Source: Streptomyces sp. NL15-2K (GTDB taxonomy: Bacteria; Actinomycetota; Actinomycetes; Streptomycetales; Streptomycetaceae). Taken from it: a stretch of DNA of 64,000 bases. The stretch covers positions 3,887,501 through 3,951,500 of the forward strand of contig NZ_CP130630.1 in NCBI RefSeq assembly GCF_030551255.1, read 5' to 3'. A program made the translations under genes and the position numbers. The notes under the pieces were generated by a model. That model was not told the DNA's origin. It ran no database searches and was given only the letters and a program-made list of their open reading frames with translations. Below are positions 51,855-60,497 of the stretch, piece after piece (the first letter of the stretch is position 1; every line of letters begins with the position of its first letter).

Positions 51855-54371
51855 ATGAATCAGGCACAACAGACCTGCCAGCGGCCCGAATGCGAGGGGT
51901 CGTACGAGGACGTGGGCGGCGGTGAGCTGTACTGCGACACCTGTGGTCTCGCCCCGGTCGTCTCGTCGACCGGCATGGTCGGCTCACCGCCCACCGGGAT
52001 CACCGGCGGCGGCAAGGGCTCCCGGGGTTCGTCGGGGAGCGGGAGTTCCCGCTCCAGCAGCCGCAGTTCGCGTACGTCGTCGCAGTCGTCGAAGTCGCGG
52101 CGCTCGGTGTCGGGACGGCTCTCGCGCGCGGTGTCGGGCAAGTCCACGGGCCGCTCGGTGTCGGTGCGCAGCTCCGGTTCCGGCGCCGGGTCCTCGTCCC
52201 GCGGGCGGCTGGGGGCGGGCCTGGTCGACGTGCCGGGCGTGCCGCGGCCCGACCCGCGTGAGATGGTCCTGGACAATCCGGAGGTACCCGAGCGGAAGCG
52301 GTTCTGCTCGCGCTCCGACTGCGGGGCGCCGGTCGGGCGGGCGCGCGGGGAGCTGCCGGGGCGTACGGAGGGCTTCTGCACGAAGTGCGGGCACCCGTAC
52401 TCCTTCGTCCCGAAGCTGAAGACCGGCGACGTGGTGCACGGCCAGTACGAGGTCGTGGGCTGTCTGGCGCACGGCGGCCTCGGCTGGATCTACCTCGCCG
52501 TGGACCGCGCGGTCTCCGACCGCTGGGTCGTCCTCAAGGGCCTGCTGGACACCGGCGACCAGGACGCGATGGCGGCGGCGATCTCCGAGCGGCGTTTCCT
52601 CGCGGAGATCGAGCACTCCAACATCGTGCGGATCTACAACTTCGTCGAGCATCTCGACCAGCGCACCGGCTCGCTGGACGGGTACATCGTCATGGAGTAC
52701 GTCGGCGGCAAGTCCCTGAAGGAGATCGCGAACGCACGCCGTACGCCGGACGGCAGGCGCGACCCGCTGCCGGTGGAGCAGGCGTGCGCGTACGGCATCG
52801 AGGCCCTGGAGGCGCTCGGCCATCTGCACAGCCGCAACCTGCTGTACTGCGACTTCAAGGTCGACAACGCCATCCAGTCGGAGGACCAGCTCAAACTGAT
52901 CGACATGGGCGCGGTGCGCAGGATGGACGACGAGGAGTCGGCCATCTACGGCACGGTCGGCTACCAGGCGCCGGAGGTCGCGGAGGTCGGCCCGTCGGTG
53001 GCGAGCGACCTGTACACGGTGGGCCGCACGCTCGCGGTGCTGACCTTCGACTTCCAGGGCTATACGAACGTGTTCGTGGACTCCCTGCCCGACCCGGACA
53101 ACATCGAGGTCTTCCGCCAGTACGAGTCCTTCTACCGGCTGCTGGTGCGCGCCACCGACCCGGATCCGGCCCGCCGGTTCGCCTCCGCGCAGGAGATGGC
53201 GGAGCAGCTGACGGGCGTCCTGCGGGAGGTCGTCTCCGTGCAGACGGGCCGGGCCCGGCCGGCCCTGTCGACGCTGTTCGGACCGGAAGTGAAAGTCACC
53301 GACACGGAGTTGTTCCCGAAGCCGGCCGGGGAGGTGTCGCGGTTGGGGGCGCGGGTCGTGCCCGCGCGCGGACGCGCTTCCGAGCCTGCCGAGCGCCCGG
53401 CGATCACAGCGGGCGGTACGGCGAGCCTGGTCAAGCCCGTCAACGCCGCCGGCGCCGCCCTCGCGCTGCCGGTCCCGCATGTCGACCCCGGCGACCCGAA
53501 CGCCGGTTTCCTGGCCGGCCTGATGACGACCGCGCCGGCCGAGCTGCTCGGCGCCCTCGCGGCGGCGCCGGCCCCGTCGACCGAGACGCGGCTGCGGCAG
53601 ATCCGCGCCTGGCTGGAGAACGGCGACACGCACACCGCGCACGAGGCACTGCTCCGGCTGGAGGAGGAACGCCCCGACGACTGGCGGGTCGTCTGGTACC
53701 GGGGCGCGGCCGCGCTGGTGACCGGCGACCACGAGGGCGCCGCGCTCGCCTTCGACGCGATCTACGACGCCTTCCCCGGCGAGATCGCGCCCAAGCTCGC
53801 CCTCGGCGTGTGCGCGGAGGTGCTCGGCCAGCTGGACAACGCCGCCGAGTACTACCGCCTGGTGTGGTCGACGGACCCGAGCTATGTGAGCTCCGCCTTC
53901 GGCCTGGCCCGCGTCCAGCTGGCCACCGGCGACCGGCGGGGCGCCGTACGGACGCTGGAGTCGGTCCCGGAGTCCTCCATCCACTACACGGCCGCGCGCG
54001 TGGCGGCCGTGCGGGCGCGGCTGCGGCAACGCACGGCGGCCGCATCCGACGTACCCTTCCTGGACGATCTGACCGCGGCCGCCGGTCAGGTCGAGGCCCT
54101 GGATGCGTACGGTCTGGATCCCGCCCGGCGTGAGCAGTTGTCGGTGGAAGTCCTCGGCTGCGCGCTGGACTGGATACTCTCCGGTGGCCAGGGTTCCGTC
54201 CCGCCCTCCGCCGGAGGGCGGGTGCTGCTCGGCAGCGGCCTGGACGAGCGGGGCCTGCGCTTCGGCCTGGAGCGTTCGTACCGCACGCTGGCCCGGCTCG
54301 CCCGGGGCGGCGAGGAGAGGATCGACCTGGTGGAACGTGCCAACCGTTACCGCCCCCGGACATGGGTGTAG
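51855..54371 (+). CDS. pknG: PknG-type serine/threonine protein kinase
   Basis: The 838-residue protein aligns with mycobacterial PknG in domain order. It has an N-terminal zinc ribbon (C8, C13, C27, C30), a Ser-rich linker, a second rubredoxin-like ribbon (C151, C156, C175, C178), a kinase domain with invariant K228 (VVLKGLL), catalytic D333 in CDFKVDN (non-RD) and D350 in the IDMG metal motif, then a TPR-like C-terminal domain ending ERANRYRPRTWV. PknG in mycobacteria phosphorylates the FHA regulator GarA in response to amino acids. The additional N-terminal ribbon is, as far as I recall, absent there. It is soluble. Confidence 0.93.
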   Translation: MNQAQQTCQRPECEGSYEDVGGGELYCDTCGLAPVVSSTGMVGSPPTGITGGGKGSRGSSGSGSSRSSSRSSRTSSQSSKSRRSVSGRLSRAVSGKSTGRSVSVRSSGSGAGSSSRGRLGAGLVDVPGVPRPDPREMVLDNPEVPERKRFCSRSDCGAPVGRARGELPGRTEGFCTKCGHPYSFVPKLKTGDVVHGQYEVVGCLAHGGLGWIYLAVDRAVSDRWVVLKGLLDTGDQDAMAAAISERRFLAEIEHSNIVRIYNFVEHLDQRTGSLDGYIVMEYVGGKSLKEIANARRTPDGRRDPLPVEQACAYGIEALEALGHLHSRNLLYCDFKVDNAIQSEDQLKLIDMGAVRRMDDEESAIYGTVGYQAPEVAEVGPSVASDLYTVGRTLAVLTFDFQGYTNVFVDSLPDPDNIEVFRQYESFYRLLVRATDPDPARRFASAQEMAEQLTGVLREVVSVQTGRARPALSTLFGPEVKVTDTELFPKPAGEVSRLGARVVPARGRASEPAERPAITAGGTASLVKPVNAAGAALALPVPHVDPGDPNAGFLAGLMTTAPAELLGALAAAPAPSTETRLRQIRAWLENGDTHTAHEALLRLEEERPDDWRVVWYRGAAALVTGDHEGAALAFDAIYDAFPGEIAPKLALGVCAEVLGQLDNAAEYYRLVWSTDPSYVSSAFGLARVQLATGDRRGAVRTLESVPESSIHYTAARVAAVRARLRQRTAAASDVPFLDDLTAAAGQVEALDAYGLDPARREQLSVEVLGCALDWILSGGQGSVPPSAGGRVLLGSGLDERGLRFGLERSYRTLARLARGGEERIDLVERANRYRPRTWV

Positions 54372-54374
54372 TTG

Positions 54375-55739
54375 ATGTCGCAGATGCCCCAGCAGACCGC
54401 CCTGTCGAGGTGTCCGAGCTGCGAGGAGCCGCTCGAGTCGGGTGACCGTTTCTGCGGTGCGTGCGGATACGACCTGTCCGCCGTGCCCGCACGGCCTTCG
54501 GACCACCCGACCGTCGCCCTGAACGGCACGACCCTGCCGGAGGGCACCCCCGGCATGACCTGGCCCGTCGCGCCCGAGCCCGGTGGCTCCGGCCACCCGG
54601 CCGGAACGCATCTGCCGACGGACCTCCAGGGCACCGACTCGGGCGGCCGCGAACTGCAGGCCGTGCCCGAGGTGCCCCCCTTCACGGGCGGGCCGGTGTC
54701 CCCGGCCTCGGGCGTGCGGTTCGACCACCCGTCGGAGCCCGACGAGTACGTGCTGCAGGCGCCCGACCCACGCGTGGCCGACACCGCCTTTTCCGATGTC
54801 CCGATCCCGGCCGCTGCCGAGGGCACCAAGGTGTGCGTGGCGTGCCGGGCGGGCCGGGTCGACAGGGACGGCTACTGCGAGAACTGCGGGCACGCCCAGC
54901 CGCGCGAGCGCGACCACATGGAGCAGGACGCCGGCCCGGTCGCCGCCGTCAGCGACCGGGGCCTGCGCCACCACCGCAATGAGGACGCGTTCGGCCTCGG
55001 CTGCGCCGCGCTGCCGGACGGCTCGTCCGCGGTCCTGGCGATCGTCTGCGACGGCGTGTCCTCCGCGACCCGCCCGGACGACGCGTCGCTGGCCGCGTCC
55101 CGGGCGGCGAGCGAGGCGCTGCTGGCGGCCCTGCCGCTCGGCACGCACCCGCAGCAGGCGATGCACGACGCGATCGTCGCCGCTTCCCGCGCGGTCAACT
55201 CCCTGGCCGCCGAGCCCGCCACGGCCCTGGAGCAGCTCCCCCACCAGAACGCCCCCGCCTGCACGCTCGTCGGCGCGGTGGTGACCTCCGGTCTGCTGGT
55301 CGTCGGCTGGGTCGGCGACAGCCGCGCCTACTGGGTGCCGGTGGACCGCAGCGCTCCCCCGGCCCGGCTCACCGAGGACGACTCGTGGGCCGCGCAGATG
55401 GTCGCGGCGGGCCTGATGAGCGAGGCGGAGGCGTACGCGGACGAGCGCGCCCACGCGATCACCGGCTGGCTCGGCGCGGACGCCTACGAACTGGAGCCGC
55501 ACACCGCTTCCTTCAAGCCGGACCGGCCGGGTGTGGTGGTGGTGTGCACCGACGGCCTGTGGAACTACGCGGAGGGGGCCGGGGAGATGGCCGAGGTCGT
55601 GCCGCTGGACGCCGCCGTGCGGCCCCTGCACAGCGCCCGTGTCCTGGTCGGCCACGCGCTCGACGGCGGGGGCCACGACAACGTAACAGTGGCCGTCCTG
55701 CCGTTCCCCGCGCCGCCGCAAGGGGCAGGATCGGTCTGA
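54375..55739 (+). CDS. PP2C-type protein phosphatase with two N-terminal zinc ribbons
   Basis: ATG 54375 lies 3 bp after the kinase stop (TAGTTGATG). The 454-residue protein begins with a double-CxxC ribbon (C13, C16, C27, C30), an acidic/proline linker, a second ribbon (CVACRAGRVDRDGYCENCGH), then a PP2C domain with SDRGLRHHRNEDAFG, VCDGVSS, VGDSRAYW, VCTDGLWNY and GGHDNVTVAV, giving all metal-binding aspartates. It is the expected opposing enzyme to PknG. Co-transcription makes it part of the same circuit. Confidence 0.92.
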   Translation: MSQMPQQTALSRCPSCEEPLESGDRFCGACGYDLSAVPARPSDHPTVALNGTTLPEGTPGMTWPVAPEPGGSGHPAGTHLPTDLQGTDSGGRELQAVPEVPPFTGGPVSPASGVRFDHPSEPDEYVLQAPDPRVADTAFSDVPIPAAAEGTKVCVACRAGRVDRDGYCENCGHAQPRERDHMEQDAGPVAAVSDRGLRHHRNEDAFGLGCAALPDGSSAVLAIVCDGVSSATRPDDASLAASRAASEALLAALPLGTHPQQAMHDAIVAASRAVNSLAAEPATALEQLPHQNAPACTLVGAVVTSGLLVVGWVGDSRAYWVPVDRSAPPARLTEDDSWAAQMVAAGLMSEAEAYADERAHAITGWLGADAYELEPHTASFKPDRPGVVVVCTDGLWNYAEGAGEMAEVVPLDAAVRPLHSARVLVGHALDGGGHDNVTVAVLPFPAPPQGAGSV

Positions 55740-55815
55740 GGCATACGCCGCATACGGCTGCGTACGGCCGCACATCGGCCGGCTACGGCCGCGTACTGCC
55801 ACGAACGGGGAAGTC

Positions 55816-55843
55816 GGGCGGACCGGAGGGGACCGGTCCGCCC
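55816..55843 (+). promoter_or_regulatory. Perfect 11-bp hairpin between PP2C and VWA genes
   Basis: GGGCGGACCGG (55816-55826) and CCGGTCCGCCC (55833-55843) pair around AGGGGA. No T-run follows. In the 154-bp gap it may act as an attenuator or mRNA-stability element within the cassette. Confidence 0.5.
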
Positions 55844-55893
55844 ACAGTCATCGCCTCGCCTCGGCGGGGTCTTCGAGGGGGATTTGAGTAGGC

Positions 55894-57240
55894 ATGGCCA
55901 ATTTCTCTAAGTCGAACGTGCCGCAGTTCTCGGTGGACGTGTACCAGAACGAGTACCTGCCCGAGGGCGGGCGCGAGGTCAACTCGATCGTCACGGTGAC
56001 CGCCACCGGCGGCGGCACGGTCGGCAGCGCGGTCGCGGCACCCCACCTCTACTCGCCGGGGCAGGGACCGTCCGCGGCCGTGGCGATCATGGTCGACTGC
56101 TCGGGGTCGATGGACTACCCGCCGACCAAGATGCGCAACGCCCGGGACGCGACGTCCGCCGCCATCGACACCCTGCGCGACGGCGTGCACTTCGCGGTGA
56201 TCGGCGGCACGCACCTCGCCAAGGAGGTCTATCCGGGCGGCGGCCGTCTCGCCGTCGCCGGCGCCACCACCCGCGACCAGGCCAAGCATGCCCTGCGCAA
56301 GCTCAGCGCGGGCGGCGGTACGGCCATCGGCACCTGGCTCAAGCTGGCCGACCGGCTGCTGTCCTCGGCGGACGTCGCCATCCGGCACGGCATCCTGCTC
56401 ACCGACGGCCGCAACGAACACGAGTCGGCCGAGGACCTGAAGGCGTCCCTGGACGCCTGCGCCGGCCGCTTCACGTGTGACGCGCGTGGCGTGGGCACCG
56501 ACTGGGAAGTGAAAGAAGTCACAGGGATCGCCTCCGCGCTGCTCGGCACCGCCGACATCGTCGCCGATCCGGCGGGCCTGGCCGCCGACTTCACGCGGAT
56601 GATGGAGACGGCCATGGGCAAGGAGGTCGCGGACGTCGCCCTCAGGCTGTGGACGCCGGTGGGCACGACTGTGAAATTCGTCAAGCAGGTCGCCCCTACC
56701 GTCGAGGAGTTGACCGACCGCCGCACCGAGGCCGGCCCGCGCGCCGGGGACTACCCCACCGGCTCCTGGGGAGACGAGTCCCGTGACTACCACGTGTGCG
56801 TCGAGGTCCCGGCCGCGAACGTCGGCCAGGAGATGCTGGCGGCCCGGGTCTCCCTGGTCGTCCCGCAGTCCGACGGCACCGCCCAACCCCTGGGCGCCCA
56901 GGGTCTCGTACGGGCCGTGTGGACCGACGACATGGTCGCGTCCACGTCGATCAACCCTCAAGTCGCCCACTACACCGGGCAGGCCGAACTGGCCCAAGCC
57001 ATCCAGCAAGGGCTCGATCTGCGCAAAGCCGGAGATATGGACGGAGCAACGGCCAAACTGGGCCGGGCCGTTCAGCTCGCGAGCGCCTCGGGAAACGCGG
57101 ATACTGCGAAACTGCTTGCGAAGGTGGTGGACGTGGTCGATGCCGCGACAGGTACTGTGCGACTGAAGGCGAAGGTCGAGGAGGCCGATGAGATGACTCT
57201 CGAGACACGGTCGACAAAGACTGTTCGTGTAAAGAAGTAG
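55894..57240 (+). CDS. von Willebrand factor A (VWA) domain protein
   Basis: The 448-residue protein has an N-terminal beta segment (MANFSKSNVPQFSVDVYQNE), then a VWA domain with the MIDAS D68-x-S70-x-S72 (VDCSGSMDY) and ILLTDGRNEHE. The C-terminal part contains a beta-sandwich and a helical tail (KAGDMDGATAKLGRAVQLA). There is no signal peptide, so it acts inside the cell. VWA proteins next to PP2C and kinase genes recall TerY-type phosphorylation triads. Here it may present substrates to PknG or the phosphatase. Confidence 0.88.
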   Translation: MANFSKSNVPQFSVDVYQNEYLPEGGREVNSIVTVTATGGGTVGSAVAAPHLYSPGQGPSAAVAIMVDCSGSMDYPPTKMRNARDATSAAIDTLRDGVHFAVIGGTHLAKEVYPGGGRLAVAGATTRDQAKHALRKLSAGGGTAIGTWLKLADRLLSSADVAIRHGILLTDGRNEHESAEDLKASLDACAGRFTCDARGVGTDWEVKEVTGIASALLGTADIVADPAGLAADFTRMMETAMGKEVADVALRLWTPVGTTVKFVKQVAPTVEELTDRRTEAGPRAGDYPTGSWGDESRDYHVCVEVPAANVGQEMLAARVSLVVPQSDGTAQPLGAQGLVRAVWTDDMVASTSINPQVAHYTGQAELAQAIQQGLDLRKAGDMDGATAKLGRAVQLASASGNADTAKLLAKVVDVVDAATGTVRLKAKVEEADEMTLETRSTKTVRVKK

Positions 57241-57353
57241 ACGTAGCAGGACCCTGGAACCCCAGAGAAACCCTGGAAAGCAGCGAGCCTGACCCCTCGG
57301 GGTTGGAGAAATCCGGTCGAACCGGCCGGAAAAGGAGAGGGGGAAGCGCCGAC

Positions 57354-58805
57354 ATGCCGACCTGCCCGAACGGACACCAGTCGGGTTCCGACGACTGGTG
57401 CGAGGTGTGCGGTCACCGCATGGCCGGAACCGTGCCTCCGCCCCCTCCGCCGCCGCCTCCGGGCGGGGGTTACGGCTTCCCGCCGCCCGGCGGTCCCGGT
57501 CCCGGCGGCCCCGGTGGCCCTGGTGGTCAGCCCGGTGGCCGTCCGCCGCACATGAACCCCGAGCCCGAGCTCTGCCCGCAGTGCCGTACGCCCCGTGAGG
57601 GCGGCGCGCCGTTCTGCGAGGAGTGCCGGTGGAACTTCCTGACCAACACGGCCACGTCCTACACGCCGGCCGCGCCGCCCCAGCCGGGGCCCGGCCCCAG
57701 CCCGGACGTGCGCTTCCAGCAGCAGCCGCCCGGGCCGTCGTACGGCGGCGGTGACTCGTACGAGTACCAGGGTTCCCGCCCCTCGCAGATGAACCGGCCC
57801 GCCGAGCCGATCCCGCCGGGCCCGCCGTTCGGCGGCCCGCAGGGGCCTGGTGGTCCCGGTGGACCTGGCGGTCCCGGCTATGGGCCTGGCGGTCAGGGTG
57901 GTCCGGGTGGGCCCGGGCCCGGTCCGGGTGGTCCCGGGCCCGGTCCGGGTGGTCCGGGTGGTCCCGGGCCCTACGGCGGCGATCCGTCGCGGCCGGTTCC
58001 GCCGCCGCCCGGTCCCGGTGGGCCTGGTGGCCCCGGAGGCCACGGTGGGCCAGGTGGTCCCGGAGGTCACGGTGGTCCTGGTGGTCCCGGTGGCCATGGA
58101 GGTCCGCCCCAGGCTCCTCAGGCGTTCCAGCAGCCCGGTCCCGGCGGCCCGCCCGGACCGGGGGCCCCGCCTTGGGCCCCGCCGGAGCCCAACCGGCCGC
58201 AGCAGGGCGGTCCGTCCTTCGGCGGCGGTGGCGACGACTGGGTGATCTCCCCGCCGGGCGGCCCCGGCCCGAACGGTCCCGGCGGCCCGGGTGGCCCAGG
58301 CGGTCCCGGCGGTCCCGGCCAGGGCGGTGGCTACGGCTACCCGCAGCCCGGCTCGACGCAGGCCCCGCCCGCGCCCGGCCCCGGCTACCCGCAGCAGCCG
58401 TCGACCTGGACGGCGACCATCGGCCCGGACCGCGACTACTTCATGGCGATGATGCAGCGCTCCGGCCCGGAGGCCGCGGGTCTGAACCTGCCCGCGTACT
58501 CGCCCGAGCAGCAGCGCACGCTCAGCGGCAACCAGGTCACCATCGGCCGCCGCCGCCACTCCACCGGTGACACCCCCGACATCGATCTGTCGGTGCCGCC
58601 GGAGGACCCGGGCGTCTCGCACCAGCACGCGGTGCTCGTGCAGCAGCCGGACGGTACCTGGGCGGTCGTCGACCAGAACTCAACCAACGGCACGACCGTC
58701 AACGGCGGGGAGGAGCCGATCCAGCCCTTCGTGCCGGTGCCGTTGCAGGACGGCGACCGGGTGCACGTCGGCGCCTGGACGACGATCACGATTCGCAGGG
58801 GCTGA
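57354..58805 (+). CDS. FHA-domain protein with zinc ribbons and Gly/Pro-rich linker
   Basis: ATG 57354 (MPTCPNGHQSGSDDWCEVCG) follows GGAGAGGGGG. The 483-residue protein has a ribbon with C4, H8, C16 and C19, a second (CPQCRTPREGGAPFCEECRW), about 250 residues of Gly/Pro repeats (GGPGGPGG and variants), and a C-terminal FHA domain with TIGRRR, SHQHA and NSTNGTTVNG. FHA domains bind phosphothreonine. In mycobacteria the PknG target GarA is an FHA protein, so this product is a plausible phospho-reader or PknG substrate. Confidence 0.9.
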   Translation: MPTCPNGHQSGSDDWCEVCGHRMAGTVPPPPPPPPPGGGYGFPPPGGPGPGGPGGPGGQPGGRPPHMNPEPELCPQCRTPREGGAPFCEECRWNFLTNTATSYTPAAPPQPGPGPSPDVRFQQQPPGPSYGGGDSYEYQGSRPSQMNRPAEPIPPGPPFGGPQGPGGPGGPGGPGYGPGGQGGPGGPGPGPGGPGPGPGGPGGPGPYGGDPSRPVPPPPGPGGPGGPGGHGGPGGPGGHGGPGGPGGHGGPPQAPQAFQQPGPGGPPGPGAPPWAPPEPNRPQQGGPSFGGGGDDWVISPPGGPGPNGPGGPGGPGGPGGPGQGGGYGYPQPGSTQAPPAPGPGYPQQPSTWTATIGPDRDYFMAMMQRSGPEAAGLNLPAYSPEQQRTLSGNQVTIGRRRHSTGDTPDIDLSVPPEDPGVSHQHAVLVQQPDGTWAVVDQNSTNGTTVNGGEEPIQPFVPVPLQDGDRVHVGAWTTITIRRG

Positions 58806-58822
58806 CCCCCGGCGGGGCGGAT

Positions 58823-59848
58823 TCAGGTGAGGGGCCAGGCGTACGGCCCCTCCGGATCGTCCAGCCACGCCCACTCGTGGGCGCCGCTGACCGTGATGCC
58901 GTACCGCTCGCGCTGCGGCTGCCCCTCGCGCTCCCACAGCGTGTACGCCTCCTGCGGATCGAGGCTGCCGCGGGTCAGGGACAGCAGGAACCGGAAGAGT
59001 TCGTGCTCCCTGGCCCGGCGCGGCACCCCGCCCAGCGGGGCCCGTTCCGGCTCGGGCGGGACGTCGCCGCGCAGTGGGACGAAGTAGGCGGGCGTGTGCA
59101 GGAAGCGCCCCTCGGCATGCTCGATGTCCCGCACGGTGAGGGCGACCAGGCCCGTGGCGAGCGGGGTCAGGATCCGGGCGCCGGGGCGGCACTGGGCCGG
59201 CCAGGCGTGCGGGATCGACGACAGGGTGCAGGTCGCGATGATCCGGTCGAAGGGGGCGCGCTCGGGCACTCCGCGCGCTCCGTCGCCGGTGACGACGACG
59301 GGGTGGTAGCCGGCGGCGGCCAAGTGCTGCCGCGCCGCCTCGGTGATCTCCGGTTCCAGGTCGACGGTGGTGACCAGGTCGTCGTCGCCGAGCCGATGGG
59401 CCAGAAGGGCCGCGTTGTACCCCGTGCCCGCGCCGATCTCCAGGACTCTGTTCCCGTCCTCCACCCGCAGCTCGGCCAGCATCATCGCCATCAGCGAGGG
59501 CTGGCTGCTGGAGGAGACCAGTTCGCCGTCGCGCAGCCGCGTGGCCAACGGCACGTCGGCGTACGCGCCGCGCACCCAGCGCTCGCGGGCGTCCGGGTCG
59601 GGGTTCTCGCACCAGCGGCGCTCGTAGCCGCCCGCGACACCGACGTAGTAGTAGGGCACGAAGAGGTGGCGCGGGACCGCCGCGAAGACCTCCCGCCACA
59701 CCGGGTCGGAGGCCCAGGCCCCGCTCGCGTCGATCTCCCGCACCAGCGACGCCCGCGCCGATGCGGCGAGGTCGGCGAGGCCCTCGTCGTCCATGTCGTC
59801 CTTATCGTGACCGTGCTTGCCATGCTTATTGAGTGCGTGCGCGCTCAT
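58823..59848 (-). CDS. Protein-L-isoaspartate O-methyltransferase-like protein
   Basis: The chosen start is ATG 59848 (MSAHALNKHGKHGHDKDDMD), giving 341 residues; ATG 59794 behind AAGGA is an alternative. The SAM-binding motif VLEIGAGTGYNAALLAHRLG lies near residue 135, preceded by a PIMT-type substrate loop (SSSQPSLMAMMLAELRVEDG). The protein is longer than classical Pcm, with a C-terminal extension (REHELFRFLLSLTRGSLDPQ). It converges on the PknG cassette and is divergent from the globin gene. Confidence 0.85.
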   Translation of the reverse strand: MSAHALNKHGKHGHDKDDMDDEGLADLAASARASLVREIDASGAWASDPVWREVFAAVPRHLFVPYYYVGVAGGYERRWCENPDPDARERWVRGAYADVPLATRLRDGELVSSSSQPSLMAMMLAELRVEDGNRVLEIGAGTGYNAALLAHRLGDDDLVTTVDLEPEITEAARQHLAAAGYHPVVVTGDGARGVPERAPFDRIIATCTLSSIPHAWPAQCRPGARILTPLATGLVALTVRDIEHAEGRFLHTPAYFVPLRGDVPPEPERAPLGGVPRRAREHELFRFLLSLTRGSLDPQEAYTLWEREGQPQRERYGITVSGAHEWAWLDDPEGPYAWPLT

Positions 59849-59948
59849 GTCTCCACTGTCCTGCGCGACGCGGCGCGAGGCGAGCGCCGCGGCCGGCCGA
59901 TACGGGGTGGTCCTAAGCCTTGAGTCCTCGGTCACCCCGTCTGAGACC

Positions 59949-60362
59949 ATGGGTGACGTGAAAGAGATTCGGCGCGGCACGCTTCAGGAGCAGACCTTCT
60001 ACGAGCAGGTCGGCGGGGAGGAGACCTTCCGTCGCCTGGTCCACCGTTTCTACGAGGGAGTCGCCGAGGACCCGGTCCTGCGGCCCATGTACCCCGAGGA
60101 GGACCTGGGCCCGGCCGAGGAGCGCCTCACGCTCTTCCTGATCCAGTACTGGGGCGGCCCGACGACGTACAGCGACAACCGCGGCCACCCGCGCCTGCGC
60201 ATGCGCCACGCCCCCTTCACCGTGAACCGCGAGGCGCACGACGCCTGGCTGAAGCACATGCGGGACGCCGTCGACTCCCTCGGCCTGTCCGAGGAGCACG
60301 AGCACACACTGTGGAGCTACCTGACGTACGCGGCGGCCTCGATGGTGAACACCCCCGACTGA
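59949..60362 (+). CDS. Truncated haemoglobin, group II (trHbO/GlbO-like)
   Basis: The 137-residue product starts at ATG 59949 (MGDVKEIRRG); GTG 59958 is an alternative. Trademark residues are the FYEQVGGEETFRRLVHRFYE start, Y35 at the probable B10 position, the proximal histidine H87 in RMRHAPF, and W100 at the G8 position, the group II marker. Such globins bind O2 and NO and aid respiration or detoxification. Confidence 0.92.
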   Translation: MGDVKEIRRGTLQEQTFYEQVGGEETFRRLVHRFYEGVAEDPVLRPMYPEEDLGPAEERLTLFLIQYWGGPTTYSDNRGHPRLRMRHAPFTVNREAHDAWLKHMRDAVDSLGLSEEHEHTLWSYLTYAAASMVNTPD

Positions 60363-60497
60363 TCCCGGTCACAATCCGGTCAAGTACGGTCCACAAGCGC
60401 TTACCCGGGGCCCGCGCCCTCTGACAACATCTGACAGCATCACGCGGAGGTCTGGACAACAGCGGGGGACCGCGGCGGGGAAACGGCGGGGGGCCGG

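Noticed and set aside
51984..55802. 1272-codon open frame on the minus strand under pknG and the phosphatase
   Set aside because: It is a shadow of two genes with complete catalytic motifs; the frame has no recognisable domain and spans the junction of two unrelated genes.
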